A stretch of DNA of 64,000 bases from Parvibaculum sp039973015. GTDB lineage: Bacteria > Pseudomonadota > Alphaproteobacteria > Parvibaculales > Parvibaculaceae. The DNA lies in contig NZ_JBDWLT010000008.1 of NCBI RefSeq assembly GCF_039973015.1, forward strand, positions 248,001-312,000. The letters are read 5' to 3'. Both the position numbers and the translations under genes were made by a program. Below the pieces are notes generated by a model. The model worked only from the letters and a program-made list of their open reading frames with translations. It searched no databases and had not been told where the DNA came from. Below are positions 8,451-16,834 of the stretch, piece after piece. Numbering within the stretch: the stretch's first letter is position 1; every line of letters begins with the position of its first letter.

Positions 8451-10085
8451 TCAGGCGCCGAGTTGGAAGCCCTCGTAATCGGCAGCCGCCACAGCATCGA
8501 GTTTCTCGCCATAGACGTTCACGCCGCCCGTATAGGGCATGAAGACACGCGGCTTGCCGGGAATGTTCGCGCCCATGTACCAGGAATTCGCTTGCGGATA
8601 GAGCGTTTCGCTCGCGAGTTCGTTCACATGCGCGACCCATTCATCTTCCGCCTCGCGCGTTGCCTCGATGGAGCGGATATTGCCTTCCGTCAATCGCTTC
8701 ACGCAGCCCGCAATCCAGTCCACATGCTGCTCAATGGAAACGATCATGTTGGAGAGCACCGAGGGGCTGCCGGGACCGGTGATGAAAAAGAGGTTGGGGA
8801 ATCCCGCAGAGCCAAGTCCCAGATAGGTGCGCGGTCCCGCCGCCCACTTCTCCCGGAGTTCCGCGCCGTCTCGCCCCCTGATATCTATCGAGAGCAGCGC
8901 ACCGGTCATCGCATCGAAGCCGGTCGCGAAGACAATGGCGTCGGCTTCATATTCCTTGCCGCCGCAGACGACACCTTTTTTGGAAATCCGCTCGATGGAA
9001 TTCTCCCGCAGGTCCACGAGATCGACATGCGGCTTGTCGAAGGTTTCCAGATAGTCTGTGTCGAGGCAGAGCCGTTTTACGCCGACGGGATGATCGAAAG
9101 GCAGCAGCTTTTCCGTCACGTCCTTGTTCTTTACCGAAGCGCGCATCTTCGCACGGGCAAACTCGGCGGCCAGATGGTTTGCTTCCTGCGTCGCCATCAG
9201 GTCGCCATAAGCGCCGAGAAAAGCGAAGCCACCTTGATCCCAGCGCGTCTCCAGTTCCTTCTGCAACGCATCGGGCGCCATCTCTTCGGCCAGCGTTTCG
9301 TTGTATTCGAAGCAGATGATCCCGCCCGGGGTTTCGCGTGCATGACGACGATCCTCCAGCAGCGTCTCCTTTGAACGCTCGACCTCTTCGCGCGTCAGCG
9401 GGCGGTTGCCCGCAGGCAGCGTGAAATTCGCCGTACGCTGAAACACCGTCAGATGCTCTGCCTCGGCTGCGATGACCGGGATGCTCTGGATACCGGATGA
9501 TCCGGTGCCGATCACGGCGACACGCTTACCGGAAAAGTCGACGCCTTCATGCGGCCAGCCGCCCGTGTGGTAGCGCTCGCCCTCGAAATCATCAAGCCCG
9601 TCGAAATCGGGGACGCGCGCAGCGGAAAGACAGCCCGTTGCCATGATGCAGAAGCGCGTGGAAACGAAATCGCCCTTATCCGTCTCTACCGCCCAGAGGC
9701 CGTTCCGTTCGTTGTATTTTGCGGAGGTCACGCGCGTCTCGAAGCGGATATCGCGCTTCAGGTCCAGCTTGTCGGCCACGTAATTCTGATATTGCAGGAT
9801 TTCCGGCTGCGCTGCGTAGCGCTCGCTCCAGTTCCAGCCGCGCTGAACCTCGTCCGAAAAACCATACTGATATTCAAGGCTTTCCACGTCGCATCGTGCG
9901 CCGGGATAGCGGTTCCAGTACCAGGTTCCGCCCACACCATCGCCTGCCTCGAAGACCCGTACCGAAAGGCCAAGTTCCCGCAGACGATGAAGCATGTACA
10001 TGCCGGCAAATCCTGCGCCGACAATTACCGCGTCGATTTGTTCGGATTGCGCGTTCGCAGGCGCACCCTCTCCCTGAGCAGCCAT
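8451..10085 (-). CDS. Type I Baeyer-Villiger monooxygenase (cyclohexanone-monooxygenase-like)
   Basis: This is a 544-residue FAD- and NADPH-dependent monooxygenase. The FAD Rossmann motif GAGFAG is at 23-28. The Baeyer-Villiger fingerprint F-x-G-x3-H-T-x2-W-P runs from Phe157 to Pro168, and the NADPH motif GTGSSG is at 183-188. Family members insert oxygen next to a ketone to give an ester or lactone. The sequence is closest in style to CHMO and acetone/steroid monooxygenases (GGTWYWNRYPGARCDVES). The start at 10085 has a strong GGAGGAG. A second, EthA-type Baeyer-Villiger enzyme lies just upstream on the same strand, but a terminator separates them, so they are probably regulated apart. Natural substrate unknown. 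Confidence 0.92.
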   Translation of the reverse strand: MAAQGEGAPANAQSEQIDAVIVGAGFAGMYMLHRLRELGLSVRVFEAGDGVGGTWYWNRYPGARCDVESLEYQYGFSDEVQRGWNWSERYAAQPEILQYQNYVADKLDLKRDIRFETRVTSAKYNERNGLWAVETDKGDFVSTRFCIMATGCLSAARVPDFDGLDDFEGERYHTGGWPHEGVDFSGKRVAVIGTGSSGIQSIPVIAAEAEHLTVFQRTANFTLPAGNRPLTREEVERSKETLLEDRRHARETPGGIICFEYNETLAEEMAPDALQKELETRWDQGGFAFLGAYGDLMATQEANHLAAEFARAKMRASVKNKDVTEKLLPFDHPVGVKRLCLDTDYLETFDKPHVDLVDLRENSIERISKKGVVCGGKEYEADAIVFATGFDAMTGALLSIDIRGRDGAELREKWAAGPRTYLGLGSAGFPNLFFITGPGSPSVLSNMIVSIEQHVDWIAGCVKRLTEGNIRSIEATREAEDEWVAHVNELASETLYPQANSWYMGANIPGKPRVFMPYTGGVNVYGEKLDAVAAADYEGFQLGA

Positions 10086-10220
10086 TCTCTCCTCCCTCGT
10101 TTTTTGTTGCTCCGACTCTAGACCGGGAGACGCAACGCACAAGAGAAGAAGATTCGCCCTCGATGCTGCAGCGCATCAAGGGAAGCCGGGAAAAGCCCGG
10201 CGGCCCTGCGGAAACGGCAA

Positions 10221-10250
10221 ACGCCGGAGCCTTTTCCAAGGTTCCGGCGT
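10221..10250 (-). terminator. Probable terminator of the EthA-like gene
   Basis: On the minus strand ACGCCGGA pairs with TCCGGCGT, with an inner CCTT/AAGG stem and a GGAA loop, followed by TTTGCCGTTT. It starts about 26 nt past the stop of the gene ending at 10276. Confidence 0.7.
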
Positions 10251-10275
10251 CTGCTTCCTTCTTTTATTCGCAGCT

Positions 10276-11778
10276 TTATTCGTAGACGAACTCGGCGCCG
10301 TCGAGATCGATTTTGGGCAGTTCGTCTTTCTCGACCCAGTAGTCCTGGGTGTGCTGCCATTCCGGCTTGTCGCCGCGCTTCGGCAGCAGGTGCATACCGC
10401 GCATGAGATAGCCCGGATTGAAATTCTCCGGGTCGATCCAGGGCAGCAACGGCATGTTGCTGTCTTCCTTGCGGAGCGCGACCGTCACCTTCTTCGCGCC
10501 CTTCTTGTCCATATGCTTCAGGAGACGGGCAACGAAATCGCCAAGCAGATCCACTCGGAGTGTCCAGCTCGCGCGGAAGTAACCGAAGACCCAGATCAGG
10601 TTCGGCACGCCGGTGAACATCATGCCGCGATAGGTCACGGTGTCGGCGAAGTTGAGCGGCTTGCCGTCGATATCGAAGTCGATATCGCCGAGCACACTGA
10701 GGTTGAAGCCCGTTGCCGTGACAATGATGTCGGCTTCGAGTTCCTTGCCCGACTTCAGCAGAATGCCCTTCTCCGTATAGCGTTCGATCTCGTCTGTCTC
10801 GACCGAGGCCTTGCCGGAGGCGATACCCTGGAAGATATCGCCATCGGGTACAAAGGCAACGCGCTGCTGCCAGGGGCGGTAGCGCGGCGTGAAGTGCTTC
10901 TCCACCGTTTCTTCCGGCAGAAAGAGGCGGACAGCGTCGAGCAATTCCTTGCGCACTTCTTCCGGCTCTTCAAAAGAACGGCGCGCGAATTCTGCCTGGT
11001 TGTGCAGGATTTCACGGCGCGTGATTTCGTGGATCCAGTTCTCGTCGACTTCGAGCTGACGCAGCCGGTCGGCAAGTTCGTTCTCGTTGCGGCCGGGAAT
11101 GAAGTAGGTCGGTGAGCGCTGGAGCAGCGTTACATGCTCGCAGTCACCTGCAATCGCGGGGACGAGCGTCGCCGCCGTCGCGCCGGAGCCGATCACGATG
11201 ACCTTCTTGCCCTTGTAGTCGAGATCTTCCGGCCAGGATTGCGGATGGATGATCTGGCCCTTGAACTTGTCCATATCCGGCCATTCGGGCGTGTAACCTT
11301 CCGAGTGACGGTAGTAGCCCTGGCACATCCAGAGGAAGTTCGCGGTGAAGCGGCGCTCCTCGCCCGTCTTCTTGTCGGTCGCATAGACCGTCCAGAGATT
11401 GTCCTCGCTCGACCACTTCGCCGTCGTGATGCGGTGGTTGTAGCGAATGTGGCGATCGAGGTCGTTCTCCTCGATCACCTCTTTCATATAGGTGAGGATT
11501 TCCTGCGCCGTCGCGATGGGCGTTCCGGTCCAGGGCTTGAAGCGATAGCCGAAGGTGTAGAGATCGCTGTCGGAGCGGATGCCCGGATAGCGATGCATGT
11601 GCCAGGTGCCGCCGAAGCCGTCGAGGCCTTCAAGCGCGACGAACGTCTTGTCAGGACACTGCTGCTGCAAATGATAGGCGGCGCCGATGCCCGAAATACC
11701 GGCCCCGACGATCAGCACGTCGAAATGCTCGGTTTTCTGGCCCGTTTCCGGTTTTGTGAGAGTTTCTGTCCCTGCCAT
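10276..11778 (-). CDS. EthA-type flavin monooxygenase (Baeyer-Villiger class)
   Basis: This 500-residue flavoprotein closely resembles mycobacterial EthA along its length: FAD motif GAGISG at 25-30, GGTWxxxRYPGIRSDSD just after residue 56, fingerprint F-x-G-x3-H-x3-W-P from Phe162 to Pro173, NADPH motif GSGAT from residue 187, and TATGFNL in the C-terminal half. EthA-class enzymes oxidise long-chain ketones, aldehydes and thioamides. The ATG at 11778 has AGGAGGAG upstream. The promoter region holds overlapping inverted repeats (11837-11869), so expression is probably controlled by a dedicated repressor, though no regulator gene adjoins. A role in alkane or ketone breakdown fits the acyl-CoA ligases in the window; this is inference. 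Confidence 0.9.
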   Translation of the reverse strand: MAGTETLTKPETGQKTEHFDVLIVGAGISGIGAAYHLQQQCPDKTFVALEGLDGFGGTWHMHRYPGIRSDSDLYTFGYRFKPWTGTPIATAQEILTYMKEVIEENDLDRHIRYNHRITTAKWSSEDNLWTVYATDKKTGEERRFTANFLWMCQGYYRHSEGYTPEWPDMDKFKGQIIHPQSWPEDLDYKGKKVIVIGSGATAATLVPAIAGDCEHVTLLQRSPTYFIPGRNENELADRLRQLEVDENWIHEITRREILHNQAEFARRSFEEPEEVRKELLDAVRLFLPEETVEKHFTPRYRPWQQRVAFVPDGDIFQGIASGKASVETDEIERYTEKGILLKSGKELEADIIVTATGFNLSVLGDIDFDIDGKPLNFADTVTYRGMMFTGVPNLIWVFGYFRASWTLRVDLLGDFVARLLKHMDKKGAKKVTVALRKEDSNMPLLPWIDPENFNPGYLMRGMHLLPKRGDKPEWQHTQDYWVEKDELPKIDLDGAEFVYE

Positions 11779-11836
11779 TTTGGCTCTCCTCCTGTCGACG
11801 CTTCTTTGGGGGCGCCGGATTTTCGATGCCCCCATC

Positions 11837-11869
11837 TTGACCCTCTCAAATTTAGGGTCAATACCCTAA
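11837..11869 (-). promoter_or_regulatory. Promoter with overlapping inverted-repeat operator before the EthA-like gene
   Basis: Three AGGGT half-sites occur in alternating orientation. TTGACCCT (11837-11844) is the exact reverse complement of AGGGTCAA (11854-11861), and TTAGGGT (11852-11858) is that of ACCCTAA (11863-11869) with a CAAT spacer. Read on the minus strand, TTGACC inside the array lies 17 nt before AAGATG, a possible -35/-10 pair, so a bound repressor would block transcription. The array lies about 60 nt before the ATG. No regulator gene adjoins. Confidence 0.6.
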
Positions 11870-12055
11870 TTTCGTTCCGGCTGGATTAAATTGACGCAGG
11901 GCAAGCCTGCCCCGAGACCGGATTCGGAAGCAAAAAACGCCATTTTTTGTCAGCAGACAGAGCATTGGCCGCAAGGCGGAAGAATGCAGAGGCCGAAACG
12001 CCCCGCGGCAGGCGGTAAATATCGTGGCAGGAAGGCACGGAAGGCCAGACCGGTC

Positions 12056-12130
12056 TGGCTGGGGCGGGAGGGTTCGAACCTCCGAATGGCGGGATCAAAA
12101 CCCGCTGCCTTACCACTTGGCTACGCCCCA
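12056..12130 (-). tRNA. tRNA-Gln (anticodon TTG)
   Basis: The minus strand folds as a cloverleaf: 5' TGGGGCG pairs with CGCCCCA, the anticodon stem GCGGG/CCCGC holds the loop TTTTGAT with anticodon TTG, and the T-arm reads GGAGGTTCGAACCTCC. Discriminator G and an encoded CCA end follow (12056-12059). Confidence 0.95.
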
Positions 12131-12311
12131 GCAGGGCCGAGAGGCCCGGTGTAAACGGCCTCGCGAAACGCGGCGGAACATACCGGCATCGCCCCGGGGG
12201 TGCAACCGGATGCAGCGCATGCCGATTCCGGCGGAAAGTGGGGCCGCCCTGCCCCGTTCGCGCTTGCGGCCCCGGGGTTTGACGGCTATAACGCCGCCTC
12301 GAATTGGCGAG

Positions 12312-12388
12312 CGGAGTGTGGCGCAGTCTGGTAGCGCACCTCGTTCGGGACGAGGGGGTCGCAGGTTCGAATCCTGCCACTCCGACCA
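12312..12388 (+). tRNA. tRNA-Pro (anticodon CGG)
   Basis: This 77-nt cloverleaf has acceptor CGGAGTG paired with CACTCCG, a D-arm GCGCAGTCTGGTAGCGC, anticodon stem CCTCG/CGAGG with loop TTCGGGA (anticodon CGG), the T-arm GCAGGTTCGAATCCTGC, discriminator A and an encoded CCA. Confidence 0.96.
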
Positions 12389-12413
12389 CTAAAAGACGCC
12401 AATTCATAATAGA

Positions 12414-12449
12414 GGCTCCCGGCGCTTATCGGCGCGGGAGCCTTTGTTC
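12414..12449 (+). terminator. Terminator downstream of tRNA-Pro
   Basis: GGCTCCCG pairs with CGGGAGCC around a GC-rich apical part, and TTTGTTCG follows. It lies 26 nt past the tRNA. The stem could also end transcription of the small minus-strand gene at 12477. Confidence 0.65.
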
Positions 12450-12476
12450 GTTTCGGATCGTCGCTTCCCGCTGGCT

Positions 12477-12653
12477 CTACCAGCCGAGCAGGCCGCCGAT
12501 CAGGTCGAGAATGGAGCCAAAGCTGCCGCCGCCGCCCGGCGCACAGGCGTGGACCGGCTTGGCGCTCATGAGAAAAGCCGCCGAACCTGCACCCGCTGCA
12601 AGCATGGCCGCCGAGGCCGTCATTTTAAGACGGTTCAGCCGAAACAGTTTCAT
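12477..12653 (-). CDS. Small secreted or membrane-associated hypothetical protein
   Basis: This is a 58-residue product. A basic start (MKLFRLNRLK) leads into a hydrophobic stretch (about 12-34) ending SAKPVHA, which looks like a Sec signal peptide. A short mature peptide CAPGGGG follows and then the hydrophobic amphipathic tail ILDLIGGLLGW. The cysteine directly after the predicted cleavage site could carry lipid, although the lipobox is not standard. A GGGGATG motif lies upstream of the ATG. I do not recognise the family. The hydrophobic Gly/Leu tail resembles small membrane-active or adhesive peptides, but no function can be assigned. Confidence 0.5.
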   Translation of the reverse strand: MKLFRLNRLKMTASAAMLAAGAGSAAFLMSAKPVHACAPGGGGSFGSILDLIGGLLGW

Positions 12654-12759
12654 AACAAGACATCCCCTGTAGCTGTTGAGTAGCATCGGCTAACGTCAGC
12701 AAGATGCGGGCCGGAGCGGGCCTGCCGCCGGTAACGATAAAATTGCGAGGAATCTCCCC

Positions 12760-13395
12760 ATGTCCGTGACGCTTTACGATTTCACCGCCGCGCCGAGCCC
12801 GCGACGCGCGCGCATCCTGCTCGCCGAGAAGGGAATCGTCCATGAGACGGTGCAGGTCGACCTCGCCAAGGCCGAACAGCTCGGCGAGGCCTATCGCAAG
12901 ATCAACCCCGCCTGCACTGTGCCCGCACTGAAACTCGAGGACGGCACGATCCTCACGGAGAATATCGGCATCGCCGCCTGGGCCGAGGAAGTTGCGCCCG
13001 AACCCCGCCTTCTTGGCACCACCCCTGCCGAAAAGGGCCTCGTCTTCAGCTGGAACGCGCGAATCGAATTCGAGGGCTTCATGCCCATCGCCGAAGTCCT
13101 GCGGAACACCTCGAAGGGCATGGCCGGCCGCGCCCTTCCCGGCCCCATCGACCTGCCGCAGATCCCGGAGCTGGCAGCGCGCGGCTCGCAGCGCCTCACG
13201 CGCTTCTTCGACGTGCTCAACGAGCGTCTCCAGGGCCGCGACTACATTGCTGTCGACAGCTTCTCGCTTGCCGACATCACGGCACTTGTCTGCATCGATT
13301 TCGCAAAATGGGTGAAACACGAACCGAAGCCGGAGCACACAGACCTGTTGCGCTGGCATGCGGCGGTATCGGCCCGGCCCGGCGCCAAGGCGTGA
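12760..13395 (+). CDS. Glutathione S-transferase family protein
   Basis: This 211-residue protein has the two-domain GST layout. An N-terminal thioredoxin-like domain includes SPRRARILLAEKG and the cis-proline CTVPALKLEDG, followed by the LTENIGIAAW segment that binds the gamma-glutamyl part of glutathione. An all-helical C-terminal domain carries the N-capping SLADITALV motif. A Ser near residue 14 is the probable activating residue. GSTs conjugate glutathione to electrophiles or act as isomerases; the substrate is unknown. GAGG precedes the ATG. It lies between the tRNA cluster and the cobalamin riboswitch and seems to be a single-gene unit. Confidence 0.9.
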   Translation: MSVTLYDFTAAPSPRRARILLAEKGIVHETVQVDLAKAEQLGEAYRKINPACTVPALKLEDGTILTENIGIAAWAEEVAPEPRLLGTTPAEKGLVFSWNARIEFEGFMPIAEVLRNTSKGMAGRALPGPIDLPQIPELAARGSQRLTRFFDVLNERLQGRDYIAVDSFSLADITALVCIDFAKWVKHEPKPEHTDLLRWHAAVSARPGAKA

Positions 13396-13439
13396 AACCG
13401 CAAATTTGACAGACGCCCCCTCCCCCCTATGATGCGCCC

Positions 13440-13660
13440 ACTCGATGGTTCCGAGGGACGTCCTTTAGAGGGCGCACCCAAGGAGGCAAGAGGGAACAGG
13501 GTGAGGCGAAAGCCAATGCCCTGGCTGCCCCCGCAACTGTAAGCGGCGAGGCTTCGTTCCAATCATGTCACTGGCTGCCACGGTCCTTTTCAAAGGGCTG
13601 GCATCCCGGGAAGACGGAACGAGGCCCATGACCCGCGAGCCAGGAGACCTGCCAGCGAGT
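13440..13660 (+). promoter_or_regulatory. Cobalamin riboswitch
   Basis: The 5' leader of the BtuB-like gene holds the cobalamin aptamer landmarks in order: GAGGGA near the start, GGGAACAGGGTGAGGC, the conserved CCCGCAACTGTAAGCGG segment, the B12 box with its TCACTGG portion, GGGAAG with flanks CATCCC and ACGG, and a closing GCCAGGAGACCTGCC. Adenosylcobalamin binding would switch off the receptor. With this riboswitch, the gene-free stretch 13396-13824 is largely accounted for; about 160 nt of expression platform and leader remain before the start codon. Confidence 0.92.
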
Positions 13661-13824
13661 TCGTCATCTGCCGTGGCCGGGGGTGTGCCAGGGGGACGTC
13701 GATCCGCTGGCAATCTGCCGTTCGGCAATGAGCCGCCTGGATTTCCGTTTCCATGTCTCTCTCCCCGCGCACCGGCGCCATGCGGCCGGGGTGGCCGCGC
13801 AAGAGAGACAGGACTCTGAACTCA

Positions 13825-15801
13825 ATGACTATCAAAGGCTGGGGGGCCTGCGTCGCCCTCACATTCGCGGCATTTGCCGCCACCTCCGCACATGCGGAAG
13901 AGGCAATCGTCACACCGGAACTTCTCGTATCGGCGGGCGTCGAACCCATTCCGGTAAAGCAAGTCTCGAGCTCCTACACCATCGTCACGGCGGAAGAGAT
14001 CGAGAAGTTCCAGTACCAGGACATCACCGACGCCCTCCGCTCCGTGCCGGGACTCCATGTCGTGCCTTCGGGCGCACGCGGCACCGTGACCACGGTCTTC
14101 ACGCGCGGCGCGAATTCCAATCACACGCTCGTACTCCTGAACGGCATGCCGCTGAACGACCCGGCCTTCCCGAACGGTGCGGCCAATCTCGCCGGTATCC
14201 CGCTCGACAATGTGGCGCGGATCGAAGTCGTGCGCGGCCCGCAATCCGCCCTTTACGGCAGCCAGGCGATCGGCGGCGTCATCAACATCATCACGAAGTC
14301 GGGTGCCGGCAAGCCGTCGGTGACGGCGCGCATCGAAGGCGGCACGCTCGGCACCCTCAACACCTATGCGAGCACTGGCGGCAGCTTCGGCGCGACCGAT
14401 TACTTCTTTTCGGTCTCGCGCGAGGATACGGATGGCAATGACATCACGCCGGCCCGCCTTCGCGACGCCCGCGGCGAAGAAGAGGACGGCACGGAAACGC
14501 TCTCCGCTTCCGGCCGCATCGGCACGGCATTCAACGAAAATGTGAGTGGCTCCGTCTTCGTTCAGTATACGGAAGCCGAAGCCGATACGGATGCCGACGG
14601 TTCGACCGCCGGCTTTGCCAGCGTCTACCAGAACTTCGATAGCATCTTCGAGTCGAAGCGCCTCTTCATTGGCGGCGACCTTTCGGGACGCTTCCTCGAC
14701 GGCAAGTGGCGGCCGAATTTCTCGCTGGGCTACACGGACCAGAAGTCGGATTCGAACGACACCCCGGATCCCGGCGGCTCGATCTATCTCGACCGCACGA
14801 CGAATGAGGGCCGGACCATCAAGGCCGCCTTCGACAACGCCTTCGACCTCACGCCGGAACAGACGCTCTCCATTGGCGGCAGCTATACGCGCGACGAGTT
14901 CGAGTCGAGCGGCTACCGCGATCTCGGCGGCTTCGTCATCACGCAATCCTCGGATGCGAAGACGAATGCCTTCGCTCTCTATGCCGGCGATCACATAAGC
15001 GTTGGCGATCGTTTCTTCGCGACAATCAGCGCGCGCTACGACATGCCCGAAGATATGGAGGACCGCTTCACCTTCACCTTCGCCCCCGGCATCTACAACC
15101 CGGAGACGGATACACGCGTCACCGTTTCCTACGGCACGGGCTTCAAGACGCCCTCGCTCTATCAGCGTTACGGCTTCGACGTGAACACGTTTGGCGGCTT
15201 CCCGTCCGGCGTTTATACGGGAAACCCCGACCTCGCGCCCGAAAAGAGCCGGGGCTTTGAAGTCGGCCTCGAACAAGGCTTCGGCAGCAAGGTCCGCACG
15301 GGTGCCACCTGGTTCGAAACGAAGATCGAGGACGCAATCTCCATCGTCTTTGTCGGCGCCAACTCGACCGCCATCAACATCGACGAACTCGACACCAAGG
15401 GCGTCGAAGCCTTCATCGAGTACAATCCGTTTGCGGAACTGACCACGCGTCTCGACTACACACTGACGATCGTGAATTCCGATCAGTTCGCAAGTTCGAT
15501 GGTCCGCCGCCCGCGGCACCAGCTCGGCTTCACGGCAAGCTGGGAAGTCATTCCCGGCACGGTTCTTTCGACCAATACGGAATGGGTGGATATCGACCGT
15601 GACGTCCCGCGCGACGGTTTCGGCTTCTATCTCGATCCCGGTCCCTACACGGTCGTGAACATTGCCGGATCGCACCGCCTCACAGAGAATGTGAAGCTCA
15701 CGGCGCGGGTGAATAATCTGCTCGATGCTCACTACGAACCGGCCAACGGCTTCGTCGCGCCGGGCATCGAAGCGCTCGCGGGTGTCGAAGTCACCTTCTG
15801 A
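13825..15801 (+). CDS. btuB: TonB-dependent vitamin B12 receptor (BtuB-like)
   Basis: This 658-residue outer-membrane receptor has a signal peptide ending near SAHA, residue 24. The plug domain follows, with SYTIVTAEEIEKFQ, ALRSVPGLHV, VVRGPQSALYGS and the IGGVINIITK motif, and then a 22-strand barrel ending in Phe with the usual aromatic C-terminal strand (GVEVTF). Its cobalamin riboswitch identifies B12 or a corrinoid as the cargo. An in-frame ATG at 13753 exists, but the start at 13825 is chosen because it gives a clean signal peptide. No BtuCDF or cobalamin synthesis genes follow, so inner-membrane transport is encoded elsewhere. A terminator lies 19 nt after the stop. Confidence 0.92.
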   Translation: MTIKGWGACVALTFAAFAATSAHAEEAIVTPELLVSAGVEPIPVKQVSSSYTIVTAEEIEKFQYQDITDALRSVPGLHVVPSGARGTVTTVFTRGANSNHTLVLLNGMPLNDPAFPNGAANLAGIPLDNVARIEVVRGPQSALYGSQAIGGVINIITKSGAGKPSVTARIEGGTLGTLNTYASTGGSFGATDYFFSVSREDTDGNDITPARLRDARGEEEDGTETLSASGRIGTAFNENVSGSVFVQYTEAEADTDADGSTAGFASVYQNFDSIFESKRLFIGGDLSGRFLDGKWRPNFSLGYTDQKSDSNDTPDPGGSIYLDRTTNEGRTIKAAFDNAFDLTPEQTLSIGGSYTRDEFESSGYRDLGGFVITQSSDAKTNAFALYAGDHISVGDRFFATISARYDMPEDMEDRFTFTFAPGIYNPETDTRVTVSYGTGFKTPSLYQRYGFDVNTFGGFPSGVYTGNPDLAPEKSRGFEVGLEQGFGSKVRTGATWFETKIEDAISIVFVGANSTAINIDELDTKGVEAFIEYNPFAELTTRLDYTLTIVNSDQFASSMVRRPRHQLGFTASWEVIPGTVLSTNTEWVDIDRDVPRDGFGFYLDPGPYTVVNIAGSHRLTENVKLTARVNNLLDAHYEPANGFVAPGIEALAGVEVTF

Positions 15802-15819
15802 GCCATATGCACAAACGGC

Positions 15820-15850
15820 AAAAGGCGCGGGAGAAATCCCGCGCCTTTTC
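15820..15850 (+). terminator. Terminator of btuB (bidirectional)
   Basis: AAAAGGCGCGGG and CCCGCGCCTTTT form a near-perfect hairpin around AGAAAT, with A- and T-runs on both sides, so it can serve btuB and the convergent hydratase gene. Confidence 0.88.
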
Positions 15851-15867
15851 TATTCCGCCATATGTGC

Positions 15868-16716
15868 TCAGCGTCCGGTGAAATTCGCCGCGCGCTTCTC
15901 CACAAAATGCGCCACGCCTTCCTTGAAGTCCTCGCTCGCGAAGCTCTTCTGCATCTCGCTGTCGCCGATCTCGAGCGCGTCGTTGAAATTCTGGAACAGC
16001 GCCTTCCATATCTGCGCCTTCATCACGGCCATGGAACGCGGCGACACGGTCTGGGAAAGCATCCGTGCATAATCCATGACATTCGCCATGAATTTTTCCT
16101 GCGGGAAGACCTTGTTGACGAGCCCCATGCTTTCGGCCTCCGCCGCAGGCACTTTGCGTGCCGACATCAAAAGATCAAGCGAACGGGCCGGTCCGACAAG
16201 ATGCGGCAGCAACCATGAAACCCCGTGTTCGGCGATAAGGCCGCGGCTTGCGAAGGCCGTCGTGAACTTCGCCTCCGAACCTGCAAAGCGCATATCCGCA
16301 TAAAGCGCGAATACGAGGCCGAGCCCTGCCGCCGGCCCGTTAATCGCGGCAATGACCGGTTTCTTCACCTGCATGAGATAGCCGAACCGTCCGCCGTAAT
16401 GCGGGCTCACATCGGGGCCCAGCCCGCTGGCAAAATCGAACTCTTCCTCGCGCGAGGCTGTCGCCAATTCGCGATCTTCCCACTTCTCCGGTTTGATCTG
16501 CTGCAACAGATTCATGTCCGCACCGGCGCAGAAGCCGCGCCCCGCGCCCGTCACCACGATGACGCGAACCTTGTCGTCGGCGACGGCCGCCGCCATCGCC
16601 TGTTTCACGCTTTTTTCCATCGCCGCCGTCCAGGCATTGAGCTTGTCCGGCCGGTTGAGCGTCAGCACGGCAATACGGTCCTTCACCTCGTATGTGAGGT
16701 CTTCATAAGCGGTCAT
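15868..16716 (-). CDS. Enoyl-CoA hydratase/isomerase family protein
   Basis: This 282-residue crotonase-fold protein has the CoA-binding start LTLNRPDKLNAW, the first oxyanion-hole segment GRGFCAGADMNLL, and the second INGPAAGLGLVFALYADMRFA. The acid seen in hydratases (Glu after the second oxyanion loop) is not obvious; the loop reads TTAFASRGLIAEHG, whose Glu may serve. Members hydrate or isomerise enoyl-CoAs in beta-oxidation or ring cleavage. A strong GGGAGGGAG precedes the ATG. It is a single gene convergent with btuB. The precise reaction cannot be decided. Confidence 0.88.
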   Translation of the reverse strand: MTAYEDLTYEVKDRIAVLTLNRPDKLNAWTAAMEKSVKQAMAAAVADDKVRVIVVTGAGRGFCAGADMNLLQQIKPEKWEDRELATASREEEFDFASGLGPDVSPHYGGRFGYLMQVKKPVIAAINGPAAGLGLVFALYADMRFAGSEAKFTTAFASRGLIAEHGVSWLLPHLVGPARSLDLLMSARKVPAAEAESMGLVNKVFPQEKFMANVMDYARMLSQTVSPRSMAVMKAQIWKALFQNFNDALEIGDSEMQKSFASEDFKEGVAHFVEKRAANFTGR

Positions 16717-16834
16717 TTTCTACTCCCTCCCTATCCGGCTATTTCACGCCTTTGGGAAGGAGTATAGGCCGAACCCGCCCTCATGCGACAAACTGCGCTT
16801 TTCGAATCTGTGGCGCTGCGGTTTTTCCGGGCGT

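Noticed and set aside
11886..12407. Minus-strand frame of 173 codons starting MNWRLLVVGVAGFEPATPSS
   Set aside because: It runs over tRNA-Gln and tRNA-Pro. GVAGFEPATPSSRT is a known false product of the tRNA T-arm sequence, so it is not a gene.
13822..15732. Minus-strand 636-codon frame
   Set aside because: It is the complement of the btuB gene in a high-GC context and shows no recognisable domain.
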